Origin: Pelobates cultripes | Lineage: Eukaryota > Chordata > Amphibia > Anura > Pelobatidae | Reading direction: 5' to 3' | DNA length: 64,000 nucleotides | NCBI GenBank assembly: GCA_933207985.1 | Contig: OW240915.1 | Location: 260,934,265 to 260,998,264 of the forward strand | In this document: one piece after another, positions 33,374 through 44,550 of the stretch | Layout of the letters: every line of letters begins with the position of its first letter | Position numbering within the stretch: the first letter of the stretch is position 1 | Notes under the pieces: generated by a model | The model's database searches: none | What the model was told of the DNA's origin: nothing | Seen by the model: the letters and a program-made list of their open reading frames with translations, nothing else | Made by a program: the position numbers and the translations under genes

Positions 33374-34213
33374 AATTCAATTTTACAATGGGAGTTCTGA
33401 TTTTTTTTTTTTTTGGATCTTGCCACAGGAGTACTGCTCCCTTTACAATTATTACTAAAGGAGTACTTCTCTTTTTCTGATTAATACAATAAGTGTCATG
33501 CCTTTTCTGAATATTACAATTATGATATTCTTGGATCCTAAAGTAGGAATGCAGACATGAGGCTTGTTTGTACAATAAGGAGCTTGCAATAAACCCCCAT
33601 CTTAGCCATTTTATTTAAGGCAGATTCATTGGTCCATACATAATAAGGATTGTTCCTAACAGATAGGTATCAAATGTTACAATTTAGCAAAGTTTACTTT
33701 GTCTGTACATTGCATAATATACACCTTTTTACAAGTGTACTTTGTATAATCACTGTAACTTCTCCACTAAAAGGGGAACCTGCAAAACACCAAACAGGTT
33801 AAATATTTAATGTAGGTCACTAGACTAGCGGTAATATCACATTGAATTCAGAGATTGAAACATTAAAAGTAATGTAATGCAACAAATTGTTCTTCCATAA
33901 TATTATGATCTCGACTCCAGCTCCTATAAGATCATGACAAGCGTTTCAAGAGGATTTCTGCTATTTTGAGTGACCAGAATATAAAGTGATCAAACAGGGA
34001 GCATCTTTAGATAAGAGAAAATGCTGTGGTATTTACCATAGCGTTTCAGTTAATGATGCCAAACTAAGAATGATTGGCAATTTAATACAAATTACTATTC
34101 TTCTCAAAGAGGAACGAATCATTACTTTTCTGGAAATCATACCATTAACCTAGAAAATTAAAATCACAGATAACTTTTTATATGCAATGCTTGGTTATAC
34201 CTTAAACACCATA
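33374..34213. other. Intron sequence, no feature seen
   Basis: AT-rich, without recognised repeats or exons. Confidence 0.3.
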
Positions 34214-34516
34214 ATGTCGGGCACGCGGACTGCTTAAGGAGAAGCCCCATGAGGTTTGATGGAGCGAAGTGGGTAAGTATAGCGCTCGCGCTAGGGGTTA
34301 AATGCAGGTTAGGGTTAAATACAAGGCAGCTCGCGCTGGCAGTTAAGGCGGCAAGCTCGCGACCAGGGCATGAGCCCTGATTGGTAGATAGCAGCGCGAG
34401 GGCAATATTGGAGGGAAAATAGGGGATATAAATTGGAGGGCGCCAAATTAATTGCCTCAGATTGTGCCAGACAAATCCGAAGGTTAGCTATATATTAAAA
34501 TATTTAAGCTGCTGTT
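34214..34516 (+). repeat. Ngaro repeat A1
   Basis: Left copy of the A repeat, starting at TGTCGGGCACGCGG and ending AAGCTGCTGTT. It matches A2 at 39245-39547. It probably carries the promoter; ORF1 starts 15 bp after it. Confidence 0.9.
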
Positions 34517-34530
34517 TCTTACCTTTGGAG

Positions 34531-35844
34531 ATGTCTGGCACAATTGAGGCATTATTAGAACAGCTTAAACAAAAGGCTTTAGGCTGCAGTGATACTGCAT
34601 GGCTACAGGCTTGCTTAGAGTCCGCCCCCAGCACCTCTGGTCTAATTGAAGTAGAGGAAGAAGAAGGGGCTGAGCTACAGGAGGAGTTAATAATGGAGGA
34701 GGGAGCAGGATATTCCCCTCAAAAAATTAAAGGGCAAGTGCAAGAAAGAAAATCTGGTGATAGCGACCCCTGCAGGATTCGTGAGGCAAGAACGAAGAGG
34801 TCCAGGGAAACCTTCTCACCGTCTCCAATAAAGAATAGGAAGAGGATGTGGAAACAGGGCAGAAAATACGAACAAAAGAAGAAGAATAAAGAGGCTGAGG
34901 ACAGACCTAGGCTATTTGAAGAGAGCGAAGCAGCTCAGGATATCCCAGGTTGCAGTCATGAGCTGGGTGAGTTACAAGCAAATGTGAATAATGCTGTTTT
35001 CGGGGAAGTGGTGTCTTCACTTGAGAAACTTACAAAATTATTGCAGACACCTAAATTAGCGAGAGTATGGGAGCCTGATACAGAAGTGGTCACAGTTAAT
35101 CCAAAAGTGACACATTCTGTGAGGGAAGAAGTTAGAGTAAAAGAGACATGCATGAAAGAAGCTTTAGGTTGTGAAAGCTCCCCTCTGGGTTTTCATTTAA
35201 GTAAGTCTATAAAGGATAGGATATGGAAAGGGGAGTATATCGATATTCTATCATTATTGCCCACAGCCAGAGAATTTACTAAACCCGACAGGGAAAAGGG
35301 GGATGAGGAGAGGAAAAAGTTTATTCCGAGGTCTTTCAATAATTGGCTGCAAGCTTTTTGCATTTATGCTAGCGTGTTAGGCGAAAAATATCCAGAATTG
35401 TGCTGTGGGCTATTTCAACATACAGAAGCTATTTTGGAGGCATATAAAAATTTTGGGGGTTTGTCATGGTTTTATTATGACGAACAATTCCGACAAAAAC
35501 TAGCAGTACATAGCAACCTTAAATGGGGTATGAAGGATGTCGGACTATGGGTGAGCATGATGTTACCGCAGAGACAGCCTAATTTTGTTAATAGGCAGGT
35601 TACAAATGTTGCACAGAAAAAAGGTTTTTGCTGGGCTTATAACGAATCACAATGTAAGTGGCTGAATAATTGTAGATTCCGGCACGAATGCGCTACCTGT
35701 TCAGGTGCGCATCCTAATTTTCGCTGCTATAAAAGAGGACAACAAAGTGGTACATTTCCAAAAAGCACAGACCCCAGTGAAAGTGGTAAGGTTACTACCT
35801 TATCTCGCAATCTATCCAAACCGGGAGAAAGCCAAATTAATTAA
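34531..35844 (+). CDS. Ngaro ORF1, gag-like protein with CCCH zinc motif
   Basis: A probable nucleocapsid-like protein that packages element RNA. I chose the ATG at 34531 (437 residues, MSGTIEALLEQLKQKALG...) since it is the first ATG after repeat A1; the frame is open further upstream from 34462. The N-terminal third is acidic then strongly basic (KNRKRMWKQGRKYEQKKKNK). The middle is globular (FNNWLQAFCIYASVLGEKYP). The C-terminus has a Cys/His cluster, CWAYN...CKWLNNCRFRHECATC, of the kind found in DIRS/Ngaro gag proteins. There is no stop or frameshift. Its end overlaps the RT frame that opens at 35705. Confidence 0.88.
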   Translation: MSGTIEALLEQLKQKALGCSDTAWLQACLESAPSTSGLIEVEEEEGAELQEELIMEEGAGYSPQKIKGQVQERKSGDSDPCRIREARTKRSRETFSPSPIKNRKRMWKQGRKYEQKKKNKEAEDRPRLFEESEAAQDIPGCSHELGELQANVNNAVFGEVVSSLEKLTKLLQTPKLARVWEPDTEVVTVNPKVTHSVREEVRVKETCMKEALGCESSPLGFHLSKSIKDRIWKGEYIDILSLLPTAREFTKPDREKGDEERKKFIPRSFNNWLQAFCIYASVLGEKYPELCCGLFQHTEAILEAYKNFGGLSWFYYDEQFRQKLAVHSNLKWGMKDVGLWVSMMLPQRQPNFVNRQVTNVAQKKGFCWAYNESQCKWLNNCRFRHECATCSGAHPNFRCYKRGQQSGTFPKSTDPSESGKVTTLSRNLSKPGESQIN

Positions 35845-37356
35845 AGAAGGTTTTGAAAATGGTTTCAGGTTACCTGTATATAGTTCTGTTGAATTTTGTT
35901 GGGTTGAGAATTTAAAATCAGTTTTAGAGTTACCAAGTTTAGCCTGGGAAAAGATTTGCAAAGAGTTAGAGTTAGGGAGAGTTGAGGGCCCTTTTAATGT
36001 TCCTCCATTTAAATGTTTTCGGTTATCCCCTCTGGGTTTGGTTCCAAAGAAAGAACCCGGGTCATATAGACTAATACATCACCTATCATACCCCAAGGGA
36101 GGATCTTTAAATGACATGATTTCTAGAGAAGAAAGTTCAGTGTCTTATTCAACTTTTGATAAGGCTTTAAATTTGGTAAGAAAATGTGGAAGGGGTGCTT
36201 TGATGGCGAAGGGGGATATAGAATCTGCCTTTCGACTCTTGCCGATTCATCCCGAATCCTTCAATTCACTAGGTTTTCAGTTCAAGGGCCAGTATTTTTC
36301 GATAAGTGCCTGCCTATGGGTTGTGCACTGTCATGTTCTTATTTTGAGACCTTTGCGACTTTCATGGAATGGATTATTCGGTATGAATCAGGTCAGCAGC
36401 AAGTAATGCATTACTTGGATGATTTTTTATTTGTGGGCACTAAGGATAGTGACAACTGTAAGAATTTACTAGAAACATTTAGAAGGGTGGCTGGTCATTT
36501 AGGAATCCCATTAGCAGAGGATAAAACGGTTTTACCCACATTTTCTTTGCAATTTCTGGGAATAATGATTGATTCAACAAAAATGGAATTTAGGTTGCCG
36601 GAGGATAAGATACTGAAAATGAAGATGCTGATTCAGCAGGTAATGGGCTGTGAGAAGGTGACATTGAAAGTTTTACAATCTCTGTTAGGTCTGTTAACAT
36701 TTGCTTCAAGGGTTATTCCAATGGGGAGAGCTTTCTCCAGGAAGTTGGGGATAGCAATGTCTAAGGTTAGGTCCCCATTTGCACACATTAGGGTAACAAA
36801 AGAATTGAAGCAAGACCTTAAAGTATGGCATAATTTCCTAACAGATTTTAATGGAAGATCAATGTGGCAACAAGAGTTTATAGATTCGGATAGTCTTGAG
36901 CTGTTTACAGATGCATCTGGTGCTATTGGTTTTGGCATATATTGGAATGGACAGTGGTGTGCACAAGAATGGCCGGTTCTTTGGGCACAGGAAGGCTTAA
37001 CCAAAAACTTGACATTGTTGGAATTGTTTCCAATTGTAGCCGCAATATATCTATGGGGAGGAGCATGGAGAAATAGGCGGCTGATCGTCACTTGTGACAA
37101 TCTAAGTGTAGTAATGGTAATTAATTCCTTACAGTCTAGGTGTAATAGAGTTATCAATTTACTTAGACACTTAGTGTTAAGGTGTTTTCAGCTGAACATA
37201 TGGATAAAAGCTAGACATATACCAGGCAAAATCAATAGGCTGGCTGATGCTCTCTCACGATTGCAATTGCAGGAATTTCGAAAATTGGCACCAAGAGCAG
37301 CTGCGGAAGGAACCCAGTTCCCGTCAGACCTTTGGGATTTGATTGGGGACAGTTAA
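35705..37356 (+). pseudogene. Ngaro reverse transcriptase-RNase H, one frameshift
   Basis: Pol-like ORF that copies element RNA into DNA. Frame 1 (35705 to about 36297) gives KCFRLSPLGLVPKKEPGSYR, then motif A (KGDIESAFRLLPIHP). A one-base shortage in a T-run at 36295-36299 switches the frame. The second frame continues with motif B (LPMGCALSCSYFETF), YLDDFLF (motif C) and RNase H motifs ELFTDASG, TLLELFPI, TCDNLSV and a final ADALSR Asp. All catalytic acids are present. The start overlaps ORF1 without an obvious ATG, so expression by frameshift or re-initiation is likely. The break is in a homopolymer and could be a sequencing error. Confidence 0.9.
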
Positions 37357-37361
37357 GTGTG

Positions 37362-38234
37362 ATGCTGATGAATTCAGTAGCTGTTTCTACGTGGAGTACA
37401 TATGTCAGAGCATGGAATGAGTGGTTCAAATTTAATCAGTCAAACAATAAAGATCCGTTTGGAGAGGACAAGGAGAGCGCAATACAATTTACATTGGTGT
37501 CAATGCAGAAAGGTTTCTCTAAGTCCAAGTTAGCTTGTAGTTTAGCCGGGGTGGATTTCTTTAGGAAGCTGTGTGAATGTAAACCAATTAAGCAGTATTT
37601 CATAGTTAATCAGTTAGTTCGAGGTTATAGAAGAGCCAGTAGAGTAAGGGATAACAGAAAACCAATATCGTTTAAGGTGCTATCACAGTTATTTGTAGTC
37701 CTGGAGGAAGTATGTTATTCTGAGTATGAGGTAGTTTTAATTAGATGTTCATTTATAATAGCTTTTTTCGCAGCGTTAAGAATTAGCGAGTTAGTGGCTA
37801 AGAGTAAGTTTTGTTTGTCAGGTTTACAATGGGAAGATATTATAGTTAATGATAGGAAAGTGATGGTATTCATTAGAAAATCTAAAACAGATCAGGAAGG
37901 CAAAGGAAGATGGTTAACATTGCTGGAGATTAAAGGTTCTTTTTTGTGTCCGGTTAAGGTGACAGAAAATTACTTGTCAATTAGACCAAGGGTTGAAGGT
38001 CCTTTTTTCATGCATAAGGACACCGTTCCGTTGACTAAGTTCCAATTTAAAAAGGTCTTCAAGTTGTGCATAGACAAGTTAAAGTTAGGCGATGAGCGTT
38101 ATTCATCTCATTCTTTTAGAATTGGAGCGGCAACAGAAGCAGCAAGGTGTGGTTTAAGTGATGGAATGATTCAAAGGTTGGGGAGATGGGAGTCTAATAG
38201 ATTTCAATTATACGTCAGGCCTCATTTGATATAA
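37362..38234 (+). CDS. Ngaro tyrosine recombinase
   Basis: Integrase of the lambda-type tyrosine recombinase family, which joins circular element DNA to the target. The first in-frame ATG is at 37362, five bases after the RT stop; the frame is open from 37332, so overlap with RT is possible. The N-terminal half is a SAM-like core-binding domain (STWSTYVRAWNEWFKF). The catalytic domain has ALRISELV (Arg I), a KSKTD-type Lys turn, SHSFRIGAATEAA (His-x-x-Arg) and the GRWESNRFQLYVRP segment with the nucleophile Tyr. All expected residues are present and the frame is intact (290 residues). Confidence 0.93.
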   Translation: MLMNSVAVSTWSTYVRAWNEWFKFNQSNNKDPFGEDKESAIQFTLVSMQKGFSKSKLACSLAGVDFFRKLCECKPIKQYFIVNQLVRGYRRASRVRDNRKPISFKVLSQLFVVLEEVCYSEYEVVLIRCSFIIAFFAALRISELVAKSKFCLSGLQWEDIIVNDRKVMVFIRKSKTDQEGKGRWLTLLEIKGSFLCPVKVTENYLSIRPRVEGPFFMHKDTVPLTKFQFKKVFKLCIDKLKLGDERYSSHSFRIGAATEAARCGLSDGMIQRLGRWESNRFQLYVRPHLI

Positions 38235-38272
38235 AAAAAAAAAACGTTAACGGTTCTTTGTTATTAAAGTTT

Positions 38273-38953
38273 ATGGATGTATATGAACATTGGCGTATAT
38301 ATGTTAATAATCTTCTTTTGCTAGGTAATAAGAAGCCGGCGATTGCCTGGGTAATCGGTCATTCATTTATATTTTGGGCCCAGAAGAGGGCAAAAGAACG
38401 GTCATATGGCGAAAATCTCGGATTAGAAAGCAATGCTGTTAAAGTCTTTTGGAAAGGAATTCGTGGGGCTAAGTGGTCTCAATTATTTGAAATAATACAA
38501 CAATGCATGTTAAGTTTTCCCTATCCAGAGGTAGTAATAGTTCATTTGGGAGGGAACGATATTGGCTCAACGAAATCGGTCAATTTGATAAAAGAGATTA
38601 AAAGTGATTTGGTATGCATAACGCAAATATTTCCAGATGTTCGGTTCATATGGTCGGAGATTATCCCAAGGCATTGCTGGTTAAAAGTAAGTTTTTTAAA
38701 ACCATTGGAAAGGGTACGTAGGAAAGTAAATAGAGCGTTGGAAAAATTTTTACCAACCCTGGGAATGACCTCATATAGACACAGGGATATTGAGGGCAAT
38801 TGCGCTGGCTTTTATAGGAGCGATGAAGTTCACTTGTCGGATATTGGTTTGGATATATTTAATTTGGAGATTCAATCCATGTTGGAGATGGCCGTGGGCG
38901 TTGGGGGGCCACCGAGTTTGGTAGCCCAGAACCTCGGTGGCGTTGGGATATAA
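38273..38953 (+). CDS. Ngaro SGNH-type hydrolase ORF
   Basis: Last ORF of the element, 226 residues from the ATG at 38273 (open from 38258). SGNH/GDSL-hydrolase blocks are visible: WVIGHSFI (block I, nucleophile Ser), a Gly in the KGIRGAKW region (block II), VHLGGNDIG (block III, Asn) and SDEVHLSDIG (block V, Asp and His). The fold is known for ester hydrolysis, and some Ngaro elements carry such an ORF, but its role in transposition is unknown. The frame is intact and ends inside the start of repeat B1 (38944). A catalytic Asp two residues before His is in place. Confidence 0.88.
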   Translation: MDVYEHWRIYVNNLLLLGNKKPAIAWVIGHSFIFWAQKRAKERSYGENLGLESNAVKVFWKGIRGAKWSQLFEIIQQCMLSFPYPEVVIVHLGGNDIGSTKSVNLIKEIKSDLVCITQIFPDVRFIWSEIIPRHCWLKVSFLKPLERVRRKVNRALEKFLPTLGMTSYRHRDIEGNCAGFYRSDEVHLSDIGLDIFNLEIQSMLEMAVGVGGPPSLVAQNLGGVGI

Positions 38954-39247
38954 GTCGCCCTCACAGGCGGGTGGATTTGGTGGATTTGGTTGAAGAGATA
39001 TTTATGGCTCCTGGCTTTGGAGGGGGGCGGAGCCTTGGAAAGTGGTTTAATATGTTGGTTTTAAAGCTATGGTTTATTATTATTCATATGGTTATGGTTT
39101 AATAGGAATTATGAAATCCATAATAAAGGTCCACGGCCATTCTCCAAGGTGTATCACTAAAGTTATTAAATAAACATTTTGATTGAAAATTTCTGCTTGT
39201 GTTTATTTATTTATGTTTCACTTCGATTACAACATTCAAACCTCATG
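38944..39247 (+). repeat. Ngaro repeat B1
   Basis: Starts GGGATATAAGTCGCCCTC and ends TTCAAACCTCATG. Includes AATAAA at about 39169. The same repeat, 12 bp longer, recurs as B2. Confidence 0.9.
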
Positions 39248-39547
39248 TCGGGCACGCGGACTGCTTAAGGAGAAGCCCCATGAGGTTTGATGGAGCGAAG
39301 TGGGTAAGTATAGCGCTCGCGCTAGGGGTTAAATGCAGGTTAGGGTTAAATACAAGGCAGCTCGCGCTGGCAGTTAAGGCGGCAAGCTCGCGACCAGGGC
39401 ATGAGCCCTGATTGGTAGATAGCAGCGCGAGGGCAATATTGGAGGGAAAATAGGGGATATAAATTGGAGGGCGCCAAATTAATTGCCTCAGATTGTGCCA
39501 GACAAATCCGAAGGTTAGCTATATATTAAAATATTTAAGCTGCTGTT
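39245..39547 (+). repeat. Ngaro repeat A2
   Basis: Matches A1 across 303 bp at the bases compared. The shared ATG at the B1/A2 joint is the likely recombination core. Confidence 0.9.
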
Positions 39548-39595
39548 CCCACCCACCCTTCCCCCTTTTATTTATTTTATGTCGTGACCTTATTA

Positions 39596-39907
39596 TGGGA
39601 TATAAGTCGCCCTCCTGGTCATCACAGGCGGGTGGATTTGGTGGATTTGGTTGAAGAGATATTTATGGCTCCTGGCTTTGGAGGGGGCGGAGCCTTGGAA
39701 AGTGGTTTAATATGTTGGTTTTAAAGCTATGGTTTATTATTATTCATATGGTTATGGTTTAATAGGAATTATGAAATCCATAATAAAGGTCCACGGCCAT
39801 TCTCCAAGGTGTATCACTAAAGTTATTAAATAAACATTTTGATTGAAAATTTCTGCTTGTGTTTATTTATTTATGTTTCACTTCGATTACAACATTCAAA
39901 CCTCATG
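39596..39907 (+). repeat. Ngaro repeat B2
   Basis: Right-hand B repeat ending TTCAAACCTCATG at the element border. Relative to B1 it carries CTGGTCATCACA-like extra sequence near its start. About 48 bp of unique sequence separates it from A2. Confidence 0.9.
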
Positions 39908-40012
39908 ACCACATCTCTTTATAGAATTTATTGTGCCAATATACCTTGGCAACATCCTCAGTAATGTTTAGCTAATTTAGAAATAGATTGAAAACCAAGG
40001 AACCCCCTTCCC

Positions 40013-40193
40013 TCATCATTGAGTAAACTTTGACCCTGTACCTCACAGTCAGCAGACACATTCCAGCCAATCAGCAGCATACCCTCCCTCCCAGACCCTC
40101 CCACCTCCTGGACAGCATCCATTGTGAAGCTGCATTCTTAGTGAGCTGTCCAGGAGGTGGGAGGGTCTGGGAGGGAGGGTCTGCTGCTGAATG
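40013..40193. mobile_element. Truncated hAT foldback MITE
   Basis: Central part of the same MITE as 7252-7604 (both arms of CAGCAGACCCTCCC around a short loop) but lacking the TAGTGATG ends and the outer arms. Target duplication not recoverable. Confidence 0.75.
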
Positions 40194-42115
40194 ACAGAAA
40201 AGAACAGAGCTTACAACAGTGATTGATAGGGAGCTATGATAGAAGTAGTAAATCCAGAGTTGTGGATTTCTAAATTATATATTTTTTTTCTTGTTAAAGT
40301 TCGAAAAAACATTTACATTTGTTAAATATAGGGGATACATATCATATGAAAAATCATGATTCTTTTTACAGATTTTAAAATGACAGCTCCATATAATGAC
40401 ATTTACTTCCATAATGCAAACATTTTATGTCATCATGTATATAGTAAAATTGCCCTTCCATAATTTGTTATAGCATGCAACAGTCATATCACAGCTCTAT
40501 ACTGGGATCTTGTATTGCCATATTACACAATTTGATAAGTATGATATGTGTAAGTTAATATATTTTTCTATCCTGTAATTTCCCTACTGAATACATTTTA
40601 TTTCCAATGTTTTATAATGATTTAGGGCTGAAGGTGCCGTCTACAGTTTATGGATTTCATTTTGCAATTTATTACATTGCTATTATACTACCAAAAGCAT
40701 ATAAAATGTTTCCATTTTTCTTTTGTACTGTTAAATTAAGAAAAAATACTATAATTGATAGTAAACTGTACAGACAAAATGTTGTTTTCTGATGCTTTAT
40801 ATTGAACATAGTTACACAAATATATTTAGAAGAAAAAATCCCAACTTTTCTATGTGTCAGTGAGATATGACAATCTATTTTGACAGGATCGTAGTCTGAC
40901 CAACGTTATTTGAACTCTAGGTGAAGAATGACTTCGATCCACAAAGTCCCCTCTAGCCTTCCTCAATAAACCCCTTTTGTATTTGGGATGGGTTTTGTCA
41001 ACCAGGTGACCCTAGCAGATTTGTACCTGAGGCAGTATCCAAGATCATTCCCAGCTTGATGCATGTATGCCTTAGGCTATTTAGAAGCACAATGGATGTT
41101 TGTAGCAAGTGTAATATGACATTAACTGTACTTGATAGAAGATTTAATATTAGCAGTATTAAGTGCTGCTTTATATAAGGTATATAGTTTAAAACTGTTC
41201 CACCCACGAGTTTAATGTTTTTACAGAACATATTCAAGAGGGTAAAAAAAAATGTATGGATTTATTTAATAATAATAAACTTCACATTGTAGTGAATAAA
41301 AAAGGGAATTGTAAAATGAAGGCCAGTAGCACTAATTGTAAAGAATTCCCATCTGTGATCACGGCTTGACTGTTTTATAATAAAATTTTCATATTGCTAA
41401 AATTTTATTTTTGGTAAATATGCAGTGTTGAGTGACAACATGTATGTATCTATTGGGAGAGAGACAATATCTGCCCTATTCACTGGATACTTGCTGTTCT
41501 AATATCGGAATATATGTAGAGATCTATAATAATGTTATTATATGTAGCACAGGTACAAAATGTAAAGCCATTCTGCACATCATTCCACAATTATTTTAAT
41601 CCAAATTATATAATGTTTTATTCAAATTCGTATTTAAAGGGAACTATATAGAATGCATGTTCTATGCTTGCATAATAATTATGGATATTTGACCACTGTC
41701 CCATGCTCCTTTTGGGTTGTTTGTTTTTCCAACAATCAATAAATTGCATTCCAGACATGTTACGCTATCAGTATGGACTTTGCTATAGTCACAGTTATTT
41801 TAAATTCCATCCAAGATCATAAAGTCCATAATTTTTTATAACTACAGAAAGTATTCTGTGGTTTTCCCATAAGACCGCAGAGGCCATGGTAATGGGTGGC
41901 ATTACTGGAACCTTGTATCTTTGGTGGTACAATAGGAGTGCCTACCTCCTCGTCCCAGCACCTCCAGTGGCAGGTCTTCACTTCCTAGCTGCCAGCACGC
42001 AATGATTATATCGGTGTCAAAACACTGCACAACCTCCTGTCCCTCCAGCTGCCTTTGGTTTCAGCTATAGCACCTACACCCTTGGGAAGAGTTAAGGTGT
42101 CCCTGGGAGTGGAAA
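40194..42115. other. Intron sequence, no gene seen
   Basis: AT-rich. No exon or repeat family recognised. Confidence 0.3.
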
Positions 42116-43060
42116 TTAAAAGAGGGACACAGGAGAAGGAGGGAAAAGGAGAAGTGAACAACTGGAAAATGGGGGCGAGAATAGAAGAACAAATGAGGGG
42201 AAGGGAGAGGGGATATAAGATGAAAACAAGTGATTCATGCGGGAGATTATAGGGATAGTGCTGGATGGATGGAGAAAAGAGGAAAACAACTGTGTGAAGC
42301 ATAGGGACAGAAGAGTGGAACAGGTGATTTAAGGACCAGAGAAAAGGGGCACAAGTTAGAGAAGGGAAGAAAGAAGAGGGGAACAAGTGAGAAGTGGGGG
42401 AAAGAAGAGGGGAACAAATGAGGGAGAGGGAAAAGAAGAGAGGAACAAATGAGGGATGGAGAAAAGAAAAGGGGAACAAGTATAAGAAGGATGGAACGTG
42501 AAGAGGGGAACAATTGGAGAAAGAGAGGGTTATAGGGAGAGGGTCATAATTACAGAAAGGGGAAGAAGAACACATGTGAGGGGGCGATGAATAGAGGAGC
42601 ACGGAGATAGATAAAGAGGGGCAGATGGGAATTGGAAACACAATGCTCAAACACATCTTTACACACTAAATACCCATGCATGCACACTAAATACAAATAA
42701 AACAAAACACAAATATGCTCCTACATGCACTCACTGGCACTCTATAATACCACACTAAATTCACACAATAGCACTCTACACAAATACACCTGCCATTCAC
42801 ATGCACTCACTAACACTCCACACAAATATGCTCTTACATACACATTGATATTCAGCCACCCAACCAACCACACACTCTGAATCGATGATATTCCCCTATC
42901 CACCCAGCCCTATCTCACCTCCCAGTCATACCCACACACACTGACATATTCATACAGTTAGCCATATTACACGTCACCTACCCCCACCCACCTTGCACTT
43001 ATTGCCATCCAACCATATATTCATACCACAAACTACTCCCATTCATCCATCTAATCACCA
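42116..43060. repeat. Low-complexity purine tract then CA-rich tract
   Basis: 42116-42630 is an irregular GGGGAACAAGTGAGAAG-type purine minisatellite. 42650-43060 is rich in ACACACTAAATAC- and CACTCAC-type words. The long minus-strand open frames (42006-42656) are Ser/Pro/Phe-rich artefacts of the purine tract. Confidence 0.8.
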
Positions 43061-44546
43061 AGCCTCATGTATATGGTGGACTGGGGCTCATTGAAGAAAC
43101 TGGTCTAGGGGCTAGGGGCAGCAGGGAGGGTGAACTTGCGCTAGTATAACTACATATATAATGTTTCTGACCATCCTGAAATAAGTTCCTTAAAAAATTA
43201 ATTTGATACAAGTTTCTGACCATCCCTTGAAAAAATGAAGGACACAAAATGTATGTATTTTATTATGCATTTCTTGTCAGTGTACTCATACAAGGTGCTT
43301 TATGAAATTTAGTAATCATAGGAAGTGAGGTATAGAAAATGTAATGTATAATTAGACATATTGGTACCACAAAGCCAGAATTAAAGGGGGGTACTCCTAA
43401 TTGCAGAATGACAAAAACATGGAGAAAACAAAATAAAGTGGGAGGTAGCAAATTGAGAGTTCCACTTCTAGCTAGTAAAAAAATGTGTAGTAAAAATAAC
43501 TGATACAAATTATTTTATTATTATATTATATTATGGGATTTCAACGTGTGTGTGTTTTTGTTTTTTTGCATTGTTAAGAAATGTATCATTTTCAGTAGCG
43601 TTTAAATAAGCCTGCAATAGCTCATATTTGCAGGTCAGTGCTCTATATTAGAACATTACGTGCATCCAATGGGAAACATGCCATGTCCCATTAGCTGCAA
43701 ATCTAACTCCCTGACAGCTGATTCTCCATCTTCTGTAACACTCCTTCAGTCTGCCACATGCATATATAGCACTGAATTCACTGAACATTGTCTGTTTATA
43801 TCACAACATGCATTGCTATTTATTGTTAAAGTGACATTACCCGTGGAAAATAAAACTTTGTGAACGTAATCCTTTGCTGCTAAATATTTTTAACCCATTA
43901 TTTTCAAATTAATGTCTTAAGAAAATTACTGTTAAAAAAACGTATGAATTATGTTAGTTCCTCGTGCATTACAAAGTCAGTACTCGGAATGCTAAAGTGT
44001 TTTTTTAAACTTAAATTTCTAACAAGACACATTTGTTTGTTTTTTTTGTTTTATTCACCATCAAAATCTTAAGGTTCTATAATATTGATTCACTTTGTAT
44101 TTACATAAACATGTAGGATTATACACACATTCAATAAAAAAATGTAAAACTCTGTGTTTTTCTTACACTTTTGTGTACAGGTTTTTTCCTGCAATGACTG
44201 AAAATTCATTTAGCTTGCTGATACATCTTGATATGCAAAATGTTACCATTACAAACAGAATTATTCACTAAACACCCAATTTCAGCCAATTCAACTGTGA
44301 TTAGCTAGATTTAGGCTAAAAAAAAGTCAAGCTGTGACTATATTTGAGTTGAAAAAAAAATTCCTAATCAGCTGCTTTAGCCTGCATTATGTGACATTTC
44401 TATTTGATGCAATTTGTAATTTAGTAAATAATCTCGAAAAAAATTAAAAAGGAAAATAAAATAAAACAATTTAGTTTAATGAAGCATTTTTTGTGTATAA
44501 ATCATGCCTCTGAAGTCTCACTGCTCAATTCTTTGCCGTTTGGGAG
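43061..44546. other. Intron sequence, no gene seen
   Basis: No recognised feature; short frames on both strands look random. Confidence 0.3.
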
Positions 44547-44550
44547 TTAA

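Larger units (their letters stand above)
34214..39907 (+). mobile_element. Ngaro-type (DIRS-order) tyrosine-recombinase retrotransposon, nearly complete
   Basis: The 5.7-kb element has the split-direct-repeat plan of Ngaro: A1 (34214-34516), coding region, B1 (38944-39247), A2 (39245-39547) and B2 (39596-39907). A1 and A2 are both 303 bp and match at every position I compared. B1 and B2 differ by a 12-bp insertion/deletion and one G. The order of ORFs is gag-like, RT-RNase H, tyrosine recombinase, SGNH hydrolase, all on the + strand. Such elements replicate through a circular DNA joined by the recombinase and leave no target duplication; none is seen. It lies in a host intron in the sense orientation. 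Confidence 0.93.

Noticed and set aside
42006..42656. 216-residue Ser/Pro/Phe-rich minus-strand frame
   Set aside because: Complement of a purine minisatellite; no start context or conservation.
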